Counted from the first letter of the stretch, positions 43,251 through 51,393 are shown. The stretch: 64,000 bases of DNA from Caldilineaceae bacterium (GCA_019637645.1 JAHBVH010000004.1:114760-178759); one strand, 5' to 3'. Numbers and translations are program-made. Notes: a model not told the origin generated them from the sequence alone.

Positions 43251-43480
43251 AAACGCTGTCGCTCCCAAAGCTGCTCAATTGAATAAGGGGTTGATGTTGT
43301 TTCTAGCAAAGCATTTATTTCATACTATACCTGATACAGGGCATTGGCGCAAAGATCCCGAATAGGTTCATCGGCGTTATCGTGTCGCTCCCTAGAAACG
43401 GTTTGCAAAGGCCGACTTTACACCTGACCAGTTTGGGAGAACCGGCCAGGGCTGGCTGCCCCGAACGCCTTTGCAAATCG

Positions 43481-43522
43481 TCTCGTAGATTCAGTCTCGT
43501 AGATTCAGTCTCGTAGATTCAG
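43481..43522. repeat. 3 x 14-bp tandem repeat
   Basis: Three exact copies of TCTCGTAGATTCAG in the 43251-43594 gap. The gap also has a family A hairpin relative (about 43422-43450) and a purine-rich run of GAGCTAGG-like repeats (43555-43606) that enters the end of the SulP gene. No gene is seen. Confidence 0.8.
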
Positions 43523-43594
43523 GGCGAGGCTAATCAGCGAGCGCGCAGAGATCTAGGTGAGGGGAGCTAGGGGAGGGGAGTTAAGTAAAGCGAG

Positions 43595-45823
43595 CTAGGT
43601 GAGGAGGCGATCAATCGTGGTATTAGCGAGCATCAGTTGTTCACCGGCCACTTCGGCAATAAAGCGGAAGAAGATCACGGCCAAAGCGGGTTGTTCCGTA
43701 ACCATACGCTGGAGCGCGGTGTTGGTCAGGCTGTAAACTTGGCTGCGTTGGTTCACGGTGGCATACCCATTGGCTGGCATTTGCCATTCGGCCAAGATGG
43801 CGCCCGAGCCCAGCGTTGCCACGCGGCGCGTCTGTCCATTGGGGAGCCGTGCCGCAATCGTCACCTGGCCGTGCTCGATGAGATAGATGCCGCTGACTTT
43901 CTCGCCCTCGGCGATCAAGGTCTCATCGGCCTGCAAGCGGCGGGCCTCCAAATAATCCATAAAGGTCGTCACTTGATCCGTATCGGGGAAAAGCTCGTCC
44001 AGTTGTAGCGCCAATGGCATAAAGCGCTGACGTTGCAATTTGCCGATTTGGAGTAGTTGCTCCTCGCACCACTCCAGGCCATGATCTAGATCGACAAAGA
44101 CGGTTTGGTCATGGTCGCTGGCCCTGATGATCTTTTCTTTCTCAAATTGCGCCAACAGATTATGATGCAGCCCCGTATAGATCAAGGTCACTTCCTGTTC
44201 GCGCGCCAACCGCTGCAATTTGGTAAAACTGAGCAGGGCCGAGGCATCCATGCCACTGCTGTAGTGAAAGTCGAGCGCAAGGAAAAGGGGTTTCTTGGTT
44301 TCATCTTCCACCAACTTGGTAATATATTCCACCAACTGCATCGTCGTGCCAAAGAAGAGATACCCTTGGAGGCGTAAAATGCGGATCTCTTGTGCATGAC
44401 GGGTGAGATAGCGCTGCTGCTGGAAGGTACGCGTGCGGGTGCTGGGATAGTCGGCACCGACGAGATCATGCTTCAAAATGGGGATCTGGCTATAGGTGAC
44501 GGTGAAAATAATGCTAGCGATCACAATGCCAACGCCAATTCCTTGGAGGAGCCCAATCGCGCCAATCGCCAACAAAATGATCCAGATGAGCGCGTAATCG
44601 GCACGATGCAATTTATACCAAGATTCGTAGAGCCACTGGACCAGCAAGGACAGCCCCAAATAGATCAAGAGCCCGCCTAAGACCGCTTTGGGTACATAGG
44701 CCACAATGGGATCGCCAAAGAGCAACATGAGAAAGCCAACCGCGGCTACCACCAAACCGGAAAGACGCCCGGTGGCCCCCGCTTTCTGTGCCAACAGGGT
44801 TCGGCTTGTGGAAAGGCAGGAGACGAAGCCACCAAAGAAACCCGTCGCGGCATTGGCTAGCCCTGTCACGCGCAGTTCGCGATTGAGATCCAAATTGCGT
44901 TGCAAGGCAAGTTCTAGGCCCGAAGCAACCAAAAGCAGATCAATAATGGTAATGAGGAAGAGGGCAAAGAAAGTGCCTGTCTGCGGTAACAACACCGACC
45001 AACTGACCTGCGACAACACCTCACCAGTCAAGGGAAAGCGATAGACAGTTTCGGCAAAGGGGGTAAAAAACCAGCCAATGGCGGCGGCCTCGGCCAAGCT
45101 CGTGCCGGTGATGGCAAGGACGAGATAAAAGAGCGCCGTAGCCGCGAGGACAAAGATAGGGATCAGCAGAAAATGTTTGTAAAACCGACTCAGCAACAAG
45201 AGCGCCAAGCCAAAGAAAAGCCCTGGCCCCCACAGGACAAGGGCATCCCAGGCCAATAAACGGTCTAGCTCATGCCATTCCAGTGGAACAGCGGTCATCA
45301 CCTTAATGCCACCACGAGTGACCAACCAACCGGTGCCAGCCAAAAAACCACCAATGACCGGATAGGGGATATAGCGCACCCAGTGCCCTAATTGAAAACG
45401 CCCAGCGAGCCAGAGTACCACTCCCGTCGAGGTGGTCGCAAAGACAAAGGTCAACAGAATGGTTGGAAAAAGCGCTGCGGTTTGGCCGCTCGCCACCAAA
45501 GCCGCAGCGGCATTTGCCGTAATCAGAGCCACGACGGCAGCCGTCAGTGAATCCGGCCCCGCACACAAAATGGGCAAGGAGCTAAATAACGGCACCACAA
45601 TCGCCGAAATGGAGAGGGCGAGGAGCGAGGCCGTAATGCCAAAGGGTAGATACTCGGCAAGGGGCCCGGTAAAGATCAAGGCAGCATAGGAAATATTGAA
45701 GATGATCGCAACCAAACTCACCACAAGACCAGCCAATACATCCCCAAAAATTTTCTCTGGGTCTTTTCCTAAGGTGCCAAGTAGGTTCTTGGCCGCTACC
45801 CGCGTGGAAGTATCATCAGCCAT
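43595..45823 (-). CDS. SulP family anion transporter with STAS and cNMP-binding domains (742 aa)
   Basis: About 12-14 membrane segments (residues 25-440) with the SulP hallmark regions GDVLAGLVVSLVAIIFNISYAALIF and GLELALQRNLDLNRELRVTGLANAATGFFGGF; a STAS domain (about 485-595; IRILRLQGYLFFGTTMQLVE, LDFHYSSGMDASAL); and a C-terminal cyclic-nucleotide-binding domain (about 620-735; GEKVSGIYLIEHGQVTIAARL). Typical substrates are sulfate, bicarbonate or other anions. The VcfA/YbaR-like SulP-CNBD architecture is known but its ligand and substrate are not. Sulfate supply would suit the sulfotransferase next door; that is inference. Confidence 0.9.
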   Translation of the reverse strand: MADDTSTRVAAKNLLGTLGKDPEKIFGDVLAGLVVSLVAIIFNISYAALIFTGPLAEYLPFGITASLLALSISAIVVPLFSSLPILCAGPDSLTAAVVALITANAAAALVASGQTAALFPTILLTFVFATTSTGVVLWLAGRFQLGHWVRYIPYPVIGGFLAGTGWLVTRGGIKVMTAVPLEWHELDRLLAWDALVLWGPGLFFGLALLLLSRFYKHFLLIPIFVLAATALFYLVLAITGTSLAEAAAIGWFFTPFAETVYRFPLTGEVLSQVSWSVLLPQTGTFFALFLITIIDLLLVASGLELALQRNLDLNRELRVTGLANAATGFFGGFVSCLSTSRTLLAQKAGATGRLSGLVVAAVGFLMLLFGDPIVAYVPKAVLGGLLIYLGLSLLVQWLYESWYKLHRADYALIWIILLAIGAIGLLQGIGVGIVIASIIFTVTYSQIPILKHDLVGADYPSTRTRTFQQQRYLTRHAQEIRILRLQGYLFFGTTMQLVEYITKLVEDETKKPLFLALDFHYSSGMDASALLSFTKLQRLAREQEVTLIYTGLHHNLLAQFEKEKIIRASDHDQTVFVDLDHGLEWCEEQLLQIGKLQRQRFMPLALQLDELFPDTDQVTTFMDYLEARRLQADETLIAEGEKVSGIYLIEHGQVTIAARLPNGQTRRVATLGSGAILAEWQMPANGYATVNQRSQVYSLTNTALQRMVTEQPALAVIFFRFIAEVAGEQLMLANTTIDRLLT

Positions 45824-45845
45824 GATTCACCATTAACTTAGTATC

Positions 45846-45915
45846 TATCCTGAAATTTCTGTAGCCGCCTTACGCTACAGCAGGCTTGACGGGAACCACA
45901 ACCAATTTCAGGATA
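45846..45915 (-). terminator. nested inverted repeats between the MinD-like and SulP genes
   Basis: Outer arms TATCCTGAAATT (45846-45857) and AATTTCAGGATA (45904-45915) are a perfect 12-bp pair; inside them CTGTAGC/GCTACAG (45859-45880) forms a smaller hairpin. It probably closes the SpeD-MinD operon or is a palindromic element. No T-run is seen. Confidence 0.5.
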
Positions 45916-45963
45916 AGTTCTTCGTTTATACGTACAGAGACCGTTGCGGCAGCTAGCGCAAGG

Positions 45964-46716
45964 CTACCCCACCAATTGCGCCACTAACTCTTGATAAATA
46001 CTCGTCATCGGATGGGTTGGATATTGCATAGAAAAGATGCCCGAACTAGCCAGCGCCATCAATTCATCGCTGTGGGGGAAGACTGCTGCCACCTCACATT
46101 GATAGGTGGCGGCGATCTTGCGTTTGACATCTTCTAGGCCAAAGGAGAGGGGAACCTTATTAACCACCAAGAGCAACTTGGCCGTGCGCAATTTGCGGGC
46201 CACTTCGACCGTGACCCCCGTGCCTTGATAGTCCTGCGAATCTGGCCGCATGATAATGACGAGCACATCCGAAATGGCAATGGATAACAAAGTCTCTTCA
46301 TTGAGGCCAGGGTGGGTATCAATAATCAGATAGTCCAGTTTTAGCGCCTCAAGCAGATCGGTATAGCCATCACTCAACGCCGCCGGATCATACCCTTCGC
46401 GCAAGATGCGCGCGATCTCATTGGTCTTGATGCTGGAAGGGATTAAATAGAGTTTGCCATTCTTAGGATTACTGGTCAAAACCCTGGTAACATCATAGGC
46501 AGCCTGATCAATGGGACACTTACCCCAGAGATAATCATTCAGTGAGTGCTGAATTTGGCTCTCATCCAAGCCAAAAAGCACATGAATCCCAGGGGATTGA
46601 ATATCCGTATCGATAACGCCGACGCGGTAGCCGCGCTGCGCCATCAAGGCAGACACATTGGCCGTTGTATTCGACTTTCCCGTGCCGCCACGAAAGGAGT
46701 GAATGGAAATAATCAT
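45964..46716 (-). CDS. MinD/ParA-like ATPase (250 aa)
   Basis: A deviant-Walker P-loop ATPase: FRGGTGKSNTTAN (8-20), VIDTDIQSPG (34-43) and LIIDTHPGLNEET. The first signature lysine of the deviant Walker A (KGGxGK) is Arg (R9), while the second (K14) is kept. MinD/ParA proteins form ATP-dependent dimers on membrane or DNA and position other factors. A C-terminal amphipathic helix (MTSIYQELVAQLVG) might touch the membrane. It is the last gene of a tight operon, 14 nt after the ECF-S/HAMP gene, so it may organise that membrane protein. No ParB or MinC/E homologue is beside it. Confidence 0.88.
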   Translation of the reverse strand: MIISIHSFRGGTGKSNTTANVSALMAQRGYRVGVIDTDIQSPGIHVLFGLDESQIQHSLNDYLWGKCPIDQAAYDVTRVLTSNPKNGKLYLIPSSIKTNEIARILREGYDPAALSDGYTDLLEALKLDYLIIDTHPGLNEETLLSIAISDVLVIIMRPDSQDYQGTGVTVEVARKLRTAKLLLVVNKVPLSFGLEDVKRKIAATYQCEVAAVFPHSDELMALASSGIFSMQYPTHPMTSIYQELVAQLVG

Positions 46717-46730
46717 AAGACGGTAACTTT

Positions 46731-47903
46731 CTATTCTTGACTAGAAGACCTTGGTCGCCGGGAACGTCCCCGCAGCTGGTTAACCTTTTGTTGCAAATCC
46801 TGAAAATACTCGGTATCGGTAATTTCACTCACGGCTTGCTCCTGACGAACCCGATCAATTTCGATCCGCAGTTCCTGCACCTGCTTCTGTAACTTCCGCT
46901 CACGAGCAATGACCTCGGCCGCCATCCGGGCAAAGACATGGCCCAACTGGGTCACTTCGTCGTTCCCTTGCATGGCTTGAATGGCTTCAATATGTTCAGG
47001 CCTCAACTGTTCGGCTTCCATAAGCCGCGCCGCCTCGGCCAACCGCAGCAGCGGTGCCGAGACGGTCTGCGCCACCAACAGCGCATTTACCACCGTAAAG
47101 AGAAGCGTAAAGAGGACGGTGATCGCGAGCTTGATGAGCAAGCCGCTTGGGCTAGCTGCCGCTCCGGTCGTTTGCTGAAACAAGAAGAGCCCCAGCAACC
47201 CCACCGGCAGAGCACCCGAGATCAAAAGGGTGATCAGCAGACGACGCATCAACCCGGAACGGATCGAAGGCAGGGCGCGGTAGTTTAGGTGGGTATAATT
47301 AAAGAGAATGATCGGCGTCAAAATCAGCGCATTAATGAGATTAACAATACTAATGGGAATGAGTTCTTGTTGAATCGCAAAATTGAGGTCTACATAGTCA
47401 AACAAGAGAATATCGATCAAAGCCGCGAAGGCCACGCCGGCCACAATCGCGACCGTGGTCACACCCAAAGCAGCCAGCAGATCGCGCGTCCGATCATAGC
47501 GCGGCTGCCAACGCGACCAAAGCCCTGGAATCAACCCAAAAATACCATTGCCGATTTGCCAGTTGAGAAAATAGCCAGCCACCACATCGCGCAGCAAATT
47601 CCCCGTGGCTGGGTCGGGCGGGTAACTGAGAAAGCCCGAACTATAGTCGAGCCCTAGATTGCCAAGAAAGCCCACCATGAAGCCAACAAAGGGACCATAA
47701 ATAAAGCCAAAGACAATGGGAATAGCTACACCCGGACGAAGATTCCCGTCAAAGGCCCCGCTGACCGCCGAGAAATTGGTGACCCACGAAAGCCCGCCAT
47801 AGAGCAAACTGCCCAGTACAATCGCCAACCAAGGACGCCAGTGCCGGAGTGAAGACACCGTCACCTGGCGCACAGGTTGCTTATTGGCTTGGTTGATGGT
47901 CAT
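46731..47903 (-). CDS. membrane protein with ECF-S-like, HAMP and coiled-coil regions (390 aa)
   Basis: The N-terminal part (about 25-205) has several membrane segments and the ECF-transporter substrate-component signature NLRPGVAIPIVFGFIYGPFVGFMVGFLGNLGLDYSSGF. Two further segments (about 222-240 and 255-275) are followed by a HAMP-like linker (QTVSAPLLRLAEAARLMEAEQL; about 275-325) and a charged coiled coil (330-380). There is no kinase or cyclase output domain. ECF-S domains normally bind vitamins or metals, while HAMP passes conformational signals; joined here, the protein looks like a receptor rather than a transporter subunit (inference). It overlaps the GNAT stop by 4 nt (ATGA). Confidence 0.82.
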   Translation of the reverse strand: MTINQANKQPVRQVTVSSLRHWRPWLAIVLGSLLYGGLSWVTNFSAVSGAFDGNLRPGVAIPIVFGFIYGPFVGFMVGFLGNLGLDYSSGFLSYPPDPATGNLLRDVVAGYFLNWQIGNGIFGLIPGLWSRWQPRYDRTRDLLAALGVTTVAIVAGVAFAALIDILLFDYVDLNFAIQQELIPISIVNLINALILTPIILFNYTHLNYRALPSIRSGLMRRLLITLLISGALPVGLLGLFLFQQTTGAAASPSGLLIKLAITVLFTLLFTVVNALLVAQTVSAPLLRLAEAARLMEAEQLRPEHIEAIQAMQGNDEVTQLGHVFARMAAEVIARERKLQKQVQELRIEIDRVRQEQAVSEITDTEYFQDLQQKVNQLRGRSRRPRSSSQE

Positions 47904-48727
47904 TCTGACTCTCCCTGGGACCGACTGCCCAAAAGCATTGTACCATAGTAGCGGTAGCCTACGGCATAGGCGACACGCAAGGATGGCAAGTTAGAGATTT
48001 CCGCATCATACTGCGGTAACCACGGGGTTTCGCGCAGCATCCAATCCGTGAGATAGGCAGTCAAACGCTTGGCATAGCCACGGCCGCGATAGGAGGGTAA
48101 GGTATCCACAAAAATCTCGCCGATCCGTTCTTCCCACAGCCGCACGGCCCCCACCGCCACCACCTGTTCCCCTTGCAGAATCCCCAAAAGCCGCGGCCAC
48201 CATTGGGGTTGGTTCATTTGCCACGCCACAGTACCCATTGCCTGTTGGAATTGTGCCACCATGGCTGGGGGTAGATCCGCAAGTGCGTGGATTGCCACAC
48301 GATCATCCAGGGGCAGCGCCATCTGCGTACAATAGAGCAGATAGGCTGGCCCATACAGCTCGTGATCCCAAGGGCTCAGCAGGCGCCCGCCCATCGACCA
48401 TGCCGCCAGTTGCGGCCACAGTTGGCGCGTAGCCCAGGGCCAGTAGCGCTGCCCCGCCCGTTGGAGCGCCAACAAGGGAAGCACGCGCCGCACCCACCGT
48501 TGCGCAGCCTGGTACGACACCGCAGGCGCAACGGCAAAAGACCACGGCCCACTCGTTTGTAGCCCAAAGAAGCCAGGTGATCGTGCCGAATAGACAATCC
48601 GTGGGCGTTTGCGGGGGGGATGCGCCCATTGTTCACCAAAGAGCGCGGCCCAATAGGCATCAATGCGCGGGCGGATCGCAGCGGAGACGGGCAAAAAGGG
48701 CGGGATGGGTTGTCGTGCCTTATCCAT
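47900..48727 (-). CDS. GNAT family N-acetyltransferase (275 aa)
   Basis: The C-terminal half is a GNAT fold: VVAVGAVRLWEERIGEIFVDTLPSYRGRGYAKRLTAYLTDWMLRE (shown in pieces: IGEIFVDTLPSYRGRGYAKR) contains the acetyl-CoA pyrophosphate loop R-G-R-G-Y-A near residue 215. The N-terminal 150 residues are Trp- and Pro-rich and unlike any family that I recall. The acceptor is unknown; because a SpeD-like gene starts the operon, a polyamine or related amine is an attractive guess. It shares one base with the stop of the transporter gene upstream and four with the next gene, so translation is coupled through the operon. Confidence 0.82.
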   Translation of the reverse strand: MDKARQPIPPFLPVSAAIRPRIDAYWAALFGEQWAHPPRKRPRIVYSARSPGFFGLQTSGPWSFAVAPAVSYQAAQRWVRRVLPLLALQRAGQRYWPWATRQLWPQLAAWSMGGRLLSPWDHELYGPAYLLYCTQMALPLDDRVAIHALADLPPAMVAQFQQAMGTVAWQMNQPQWWPRLLGILQGEQVVAVGAVRLWEERIGEIFVDTLPSYRGRGYAKRLTAYLTDWMLRETPWLPQYDAEISNLPSLRVAYAVGYRYYGTMLLGSRSQGESE

Positions 48728-50067
48728 TAAAACTCAAGCTGATCCAATTGGCTCGAACGGCGCTTTCGCTGCAAACGCCAGTTGAGCATACTGGCATCAT
48801 AGCTGTGGTACATCTTACGCATGGCATAGAGTGCCCCACTGACACAAAGGATGCCCACGCTAAGATAGATGCCTTGCGCCACCCCCGGAGAAAACCAATT
48901 TGCCCCAGCCAGGCTAAAGACAACCAGTAGCAACGCGCAGCTCAAAATCGCGCCGATAGGATAGAGATAGCCATCCATGACAGCACTTACCCGCCCCCGC
49001 CGTTCATCAGGGACCAACCCTTGAAAGGCATGACGCGCAGGCTCATCAATCCCCAGCAAAACAGTACGCGTCAACAGATTGCCCACCGTAATCCCGACGA
49101 TGCCCGGCCAAGCGAGCGCGAGCAGCAACGCGCTCAACATGGTCGCTGGCATACAGGCAAAGATCCGTTGAAAACCCAGCCGCTCGATCAATTTAGTGGC
49201 AACCCACCCCTGGAGAATCGTCAGCAGAACCAAGGAGACGATTTTGAACATCCCATAAAAGAATTCGAGATCAGCAAGCACGGTGAACTGCGCAGCCACC
49301 CGCAAAATAAAGTGGAATTCCACCAGATTCAGACCAAAGCCCAGCAGGATCATCGCCATGGCAAGAAAGCGATAAGCGGGCACCGCATAGACAAACTCAA
49401 TCCCCTCGCGCAGATCGGCCAGGGGACTCGCAGTTGTGGCCCGCCGCGCATTGATCTGAATCCACCGTGAGCTAAACGCATAGAGCGCGGCTAACGCGAA
49501 CAAAAGGACGGCGTTCAATAGCAGCAACGGAATAGTCCCAAGCGCATTGCCAGCCAAGAACGAAGCCGCCCCTGCGACCATACTGTTGCCCAAAATACGC
49601 CCGACCAAGACAGCAATGCCCAACAATGGGATCAGCCGCTTGGCTGCATTGGTCGAAAAGGCATCGTTCACCAAGGCCCACACGAGCAGCGGCACCAGTA
49701 GCCACTGTTGGTCAGTCAGAATAGTGAAGACCGAATAGGTGAACCACGCGGGCGCACCCCCGGCAAACGCGCCATAGAGCAACGTATAGGCCAGCGCCAA
49801 GCCAGCCAGGATCACCACCGTAAGTCGGTTGCGATCCACCCGATCCACCTGAAGCGAATAGAGCGCTGAAGTCAGCATCACAATCAGCATATCTATTCCC
49901 CAGAGCCAGGGCAAAAAAGGCACCCCCACCTGATTGGCAAAACCACCCGTTGCCATCACTTCATTGGATTCCAGCACCAACGAATTAAAGAGCAAGAGCG
50001 TCGCCAAGATGCCAAAGCGGGCGCGTTCTTCCGCCCGAATCCGTGTAGCCAGAAAAGGGATTTGCAT
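48727..50067 (-). CDS. MFS-fold transporter resembling ATP/ADP (Npt/Tlc-type) carriers (446 aa)
   Basis: About 12 membrane segments. WALVNDAFSTNAAKRLIPLLGIAVLVGRILG is close to the NTT-family stretch ND.F...EAKRLFPLIG...LG.I, and later PDERRGRVSAVMDGYLYPIGAIL resembles MFS loops near P..R.R.......P.G. True nucleotide transporters are mainly in intracellular bacteria and plastids; many free-living bacteria have distant homologues of unknown substrate. It lies 2 nt after the SpeD-like gene and shares a base with the GNAT gene, so a cargo linked to those enzymes is likely. Confidence 0.82.
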   Translation of the reverse strand: MQIPFLATRIRAEERARFGILATLLLFNSLVLESNEVMATGGFANQVGVPFLPWLWGIDMLIVMLTSALYSLQVDRVDRNRLTVVILAGLALAYTLLYGAFAGGAPAWFTYSVFTILTDQQWLLVPLLVWALVNDAFSTNAAKRLIPLLGIAVLVGRILGNSMVAGAASFLAGNALGTIPLLLLNAVLLFALAALYAFSSRWIQINARRATTASPLADLREGIEFVYAVPAYRFLAMAMILLGFGLNLVEFHFILRVAAQFTVLADLEFFYGMFKIVSLVLLTILQGWVATKLIERLGFQRIFACMPATMLSALLLALAWPGIVGITVGNLLTRTVLLGIDEPARHAFQGLVPDERRGRVSAVMDGYLYPIGAILSCALLLVVFSLAGANWFSPGVAQGIYLSVGILCVSGALYAMRKMYHSYDASMLNWRLQRKRRSSQLDQLEF

Positions 50068-50069
50068 GG

Positions 50070-50423
50070 TTACTGCTCGATTAGCCCCCGGCGGACCTCG
50101 ATAAAGGTGTGCGAAGTAGCTTCCAGTTCCTTCACAAAAATGTGGAGGAGGTCTTTGAGCTTAAAATTATCGACACAGACCATAACATCCACACTGGCAT
50201 AGCCATGCTCGGGCCAAGAATGAACGGCGAGATGGGACGCACCGATAATCATCACCGTACTAATCCCCTGCGGCTGGAACTGATAGGAAGTTGTCTTGAG
50301 GATTTCTGTCGCTAATAGGTCCACAATTCGCGCTAACGTATATTCGATTCGGCTGATATCATTCAAAACATGGGGTGGACACCCATTCAATTCAACTAAA
50401 ATATGGCGAGCTAGATAGGGCAT
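50070..50423 (-). CDS. speD: SpeD/SpeH-family pyruvoyl decarboxylase-like protein (117 aa)
   Basis: Homologue of bacterial class 1b S-adenosylmethionine decarboxylase, which self-cleaves at a Glu-Ser bond to make a pyruvoyl group. ARHILVELNGCP (5-16) and SHLAVHSWPEHGYASVDVMV (63-82) are the family hallmarks; S63 (future pyruvoyl), H64, H68, E72 and C83 are kept. But the residue before S63 is Ala (A62) where SpeD has Glu (SESHLT). Some SpeD homologues have been shown to decarboxylate ornithine or arginine instead of SAM, so the substrate here is open. GAGG is 5 nt before ATG 50423; a GTG five codons earlier is less likely. First gene of a five-gene operon. Confidence 0.85.
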   Translation of the reverse strand: MPYLARHILVELNGCPPHVLNDISRIEYTLARIVDLLATEILKTTSYQFQPQGISTVMIIGASHLAVHSWPEHGYASVDVMVCVDNFKLKDLLHIFVKELEATSHTFIEVRRGLIEQ

Positions 50424-50624
50424 GCAGACCTCGATCACTAAGCATGATGGTTAGCTTGACACGAGAGCCGTACGGTTGTAAAGACGCGGCAGCTCATAGC
50501 GCAAGGTAGGCCGTTGGCGTAGAGTGCAATGGCAAGTGGGCCGGGCAAGCTAGTGTCGATGACTGGAGCGATATCGCCACCCACAGAGTATCATTTAACA
50601 GCAAAGATAACTGTAAACAAGAAG

Positions 50625-50653
50625 AGTATAGCAGAATTCTGGTGCGCATTCAA
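50625..50653 (-). promoter_or_regulatory. promoter of the SpeD-like operon
   Basis: On the minus strand TTGAAT (50653-50648), 17-nt spacer, TATACT (50630-50625). The transcript would start near 50618, leaving about 195 nt of leader before the SpeD-like ATG. Confidence 0.7.
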
Positions 50654-50704
50654 TCTTCCTTTTTGCGTAAAAATGGGCAGAAAACGTCTTAATCACCCCA
50701 AAGT

Positions 50705-50917
50705 TTAATGATAGCTCCTATTTCTGTAAGCCAGAACAGCGAATATCGCCACAGCAAACAAAGTTAAATTACACCAAAGAAAGGCAATCTGCCCATCTAC
50801 ACGAGATAGTTTAGTCCATTTACAGTCCCCAACCGTATGCCAGCAAGGAGGACAACCTGAGCCGCGAGCAGAACAAGGTCGCCCTTTACCGCTACCCTTT
50901 CGATTAAAATATCTCAT
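50705..50917 (-). CDS. small Cys-rich single-pass membrane protein (70 aa), unknown
   Basis: Not recognised. The basic N-terminal part contains CSARGSGCPPCWHTVGDCKW (16-35), four Cys and one His that could bind a metal, followed by a hydrophobic segment (FLWCNLTLFAVAIFAVLAY, 46-64) and a basic tail RNRSYH. The arrangement is coherent for a real small protein. A promoter with 17-nt spacing (50942-50970) starts transcription about 18 nt before ATG 50917, and there is no Shine-Dalgarno, so translation would be nearly leaderless. Codon use is more A/T-rich than the neighbours. Confidence 0.5.
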   Translation of the reverse strand: MRYFNRKGSGKGRPCSARGSGCPPCWHTVGDCKWTKLSRVDGQIAFLWCNLTLFAVAIFAVLAYRNRSYH

Positions 50918-50941
50918 ATAAATGACATAAACTTTAACATT

Positions 50942-50970
50942 TTAATACGACACATGAACTACTTAGACAA
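50942..50970 (-). promoter_or_regulatory. promoter for the small Cys-rich gene
   Basis: On the minus strand TTGTCT (50970-50965), 17-nt spacer, TATTAA (50947-50942). It overlaps the -35 of the divergent promoter at 50964-50993, so the two probably compete. Confidence 0.55.
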
Positions 50971-50993
50971 TCGTCATTTACACATGTTATACT
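50964..50993 (+). promoter_or_regulatory. promoter for the S8 peptidase gene
   Basis: TAGACA (50964-50969), 18-nt spacer, TATACT (50988-50993). It would give a leader of about 390 nt before the peptidase ATG. Confidence 0.55.
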
Positions 50994-50999
50994 AAATTT

Positions 51000-51393
51000 A
51001 ACAGCATCCATTGAAACCCTTTGTTAGCATACCGATTCCCACAGGCACCCCCCGCCGCGAAGATCACCTATGCTGGCAGCGCAGGCTCGCTGTTGTCTCC
51101 TGGTTTAACGTAGCTTTTATACATCCAATTTTGTAACCGGTGGTCTCCTTACGCGAGACACAACCACCCAACCCTAGGCCGTTTACCATAGTTACAGCGT
51201 TCCTCGCCACATGTGCAGATGTCTAGCAACCTGGCGCAACTCGGCAACACCTCGCACAAGTGACAATGCAATGCCACATTTGGTTGCCTCCCCAATGCGG
51301 CACCAAGAGAGCGGGTAACCGTAGCAACGGCTCGCATCTAGCCTTCATCCTAATTCAGTTCCAGCCTTTATTGCCTTTGGAAAGGAGAATTGT
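51000..51393 (+). other. long untranslated leader of the S8 peptidase gene
   Basis: About 390 nt without a supported gene on either strand. I looked for c-di-GMP, SAM and cobalamin riboswitch landmarks and recognised none. It ends in AAGGAG 6 nt before ATG 51394. Confidence 0.5.

Noticed and set aside
51000..51393. Possible riboswitch in the subtilase leader
   Set aside because: I looked for c-di-GMP, SAM, cobalamin and other common landmarks and could not place any; left as an unexplained leader.
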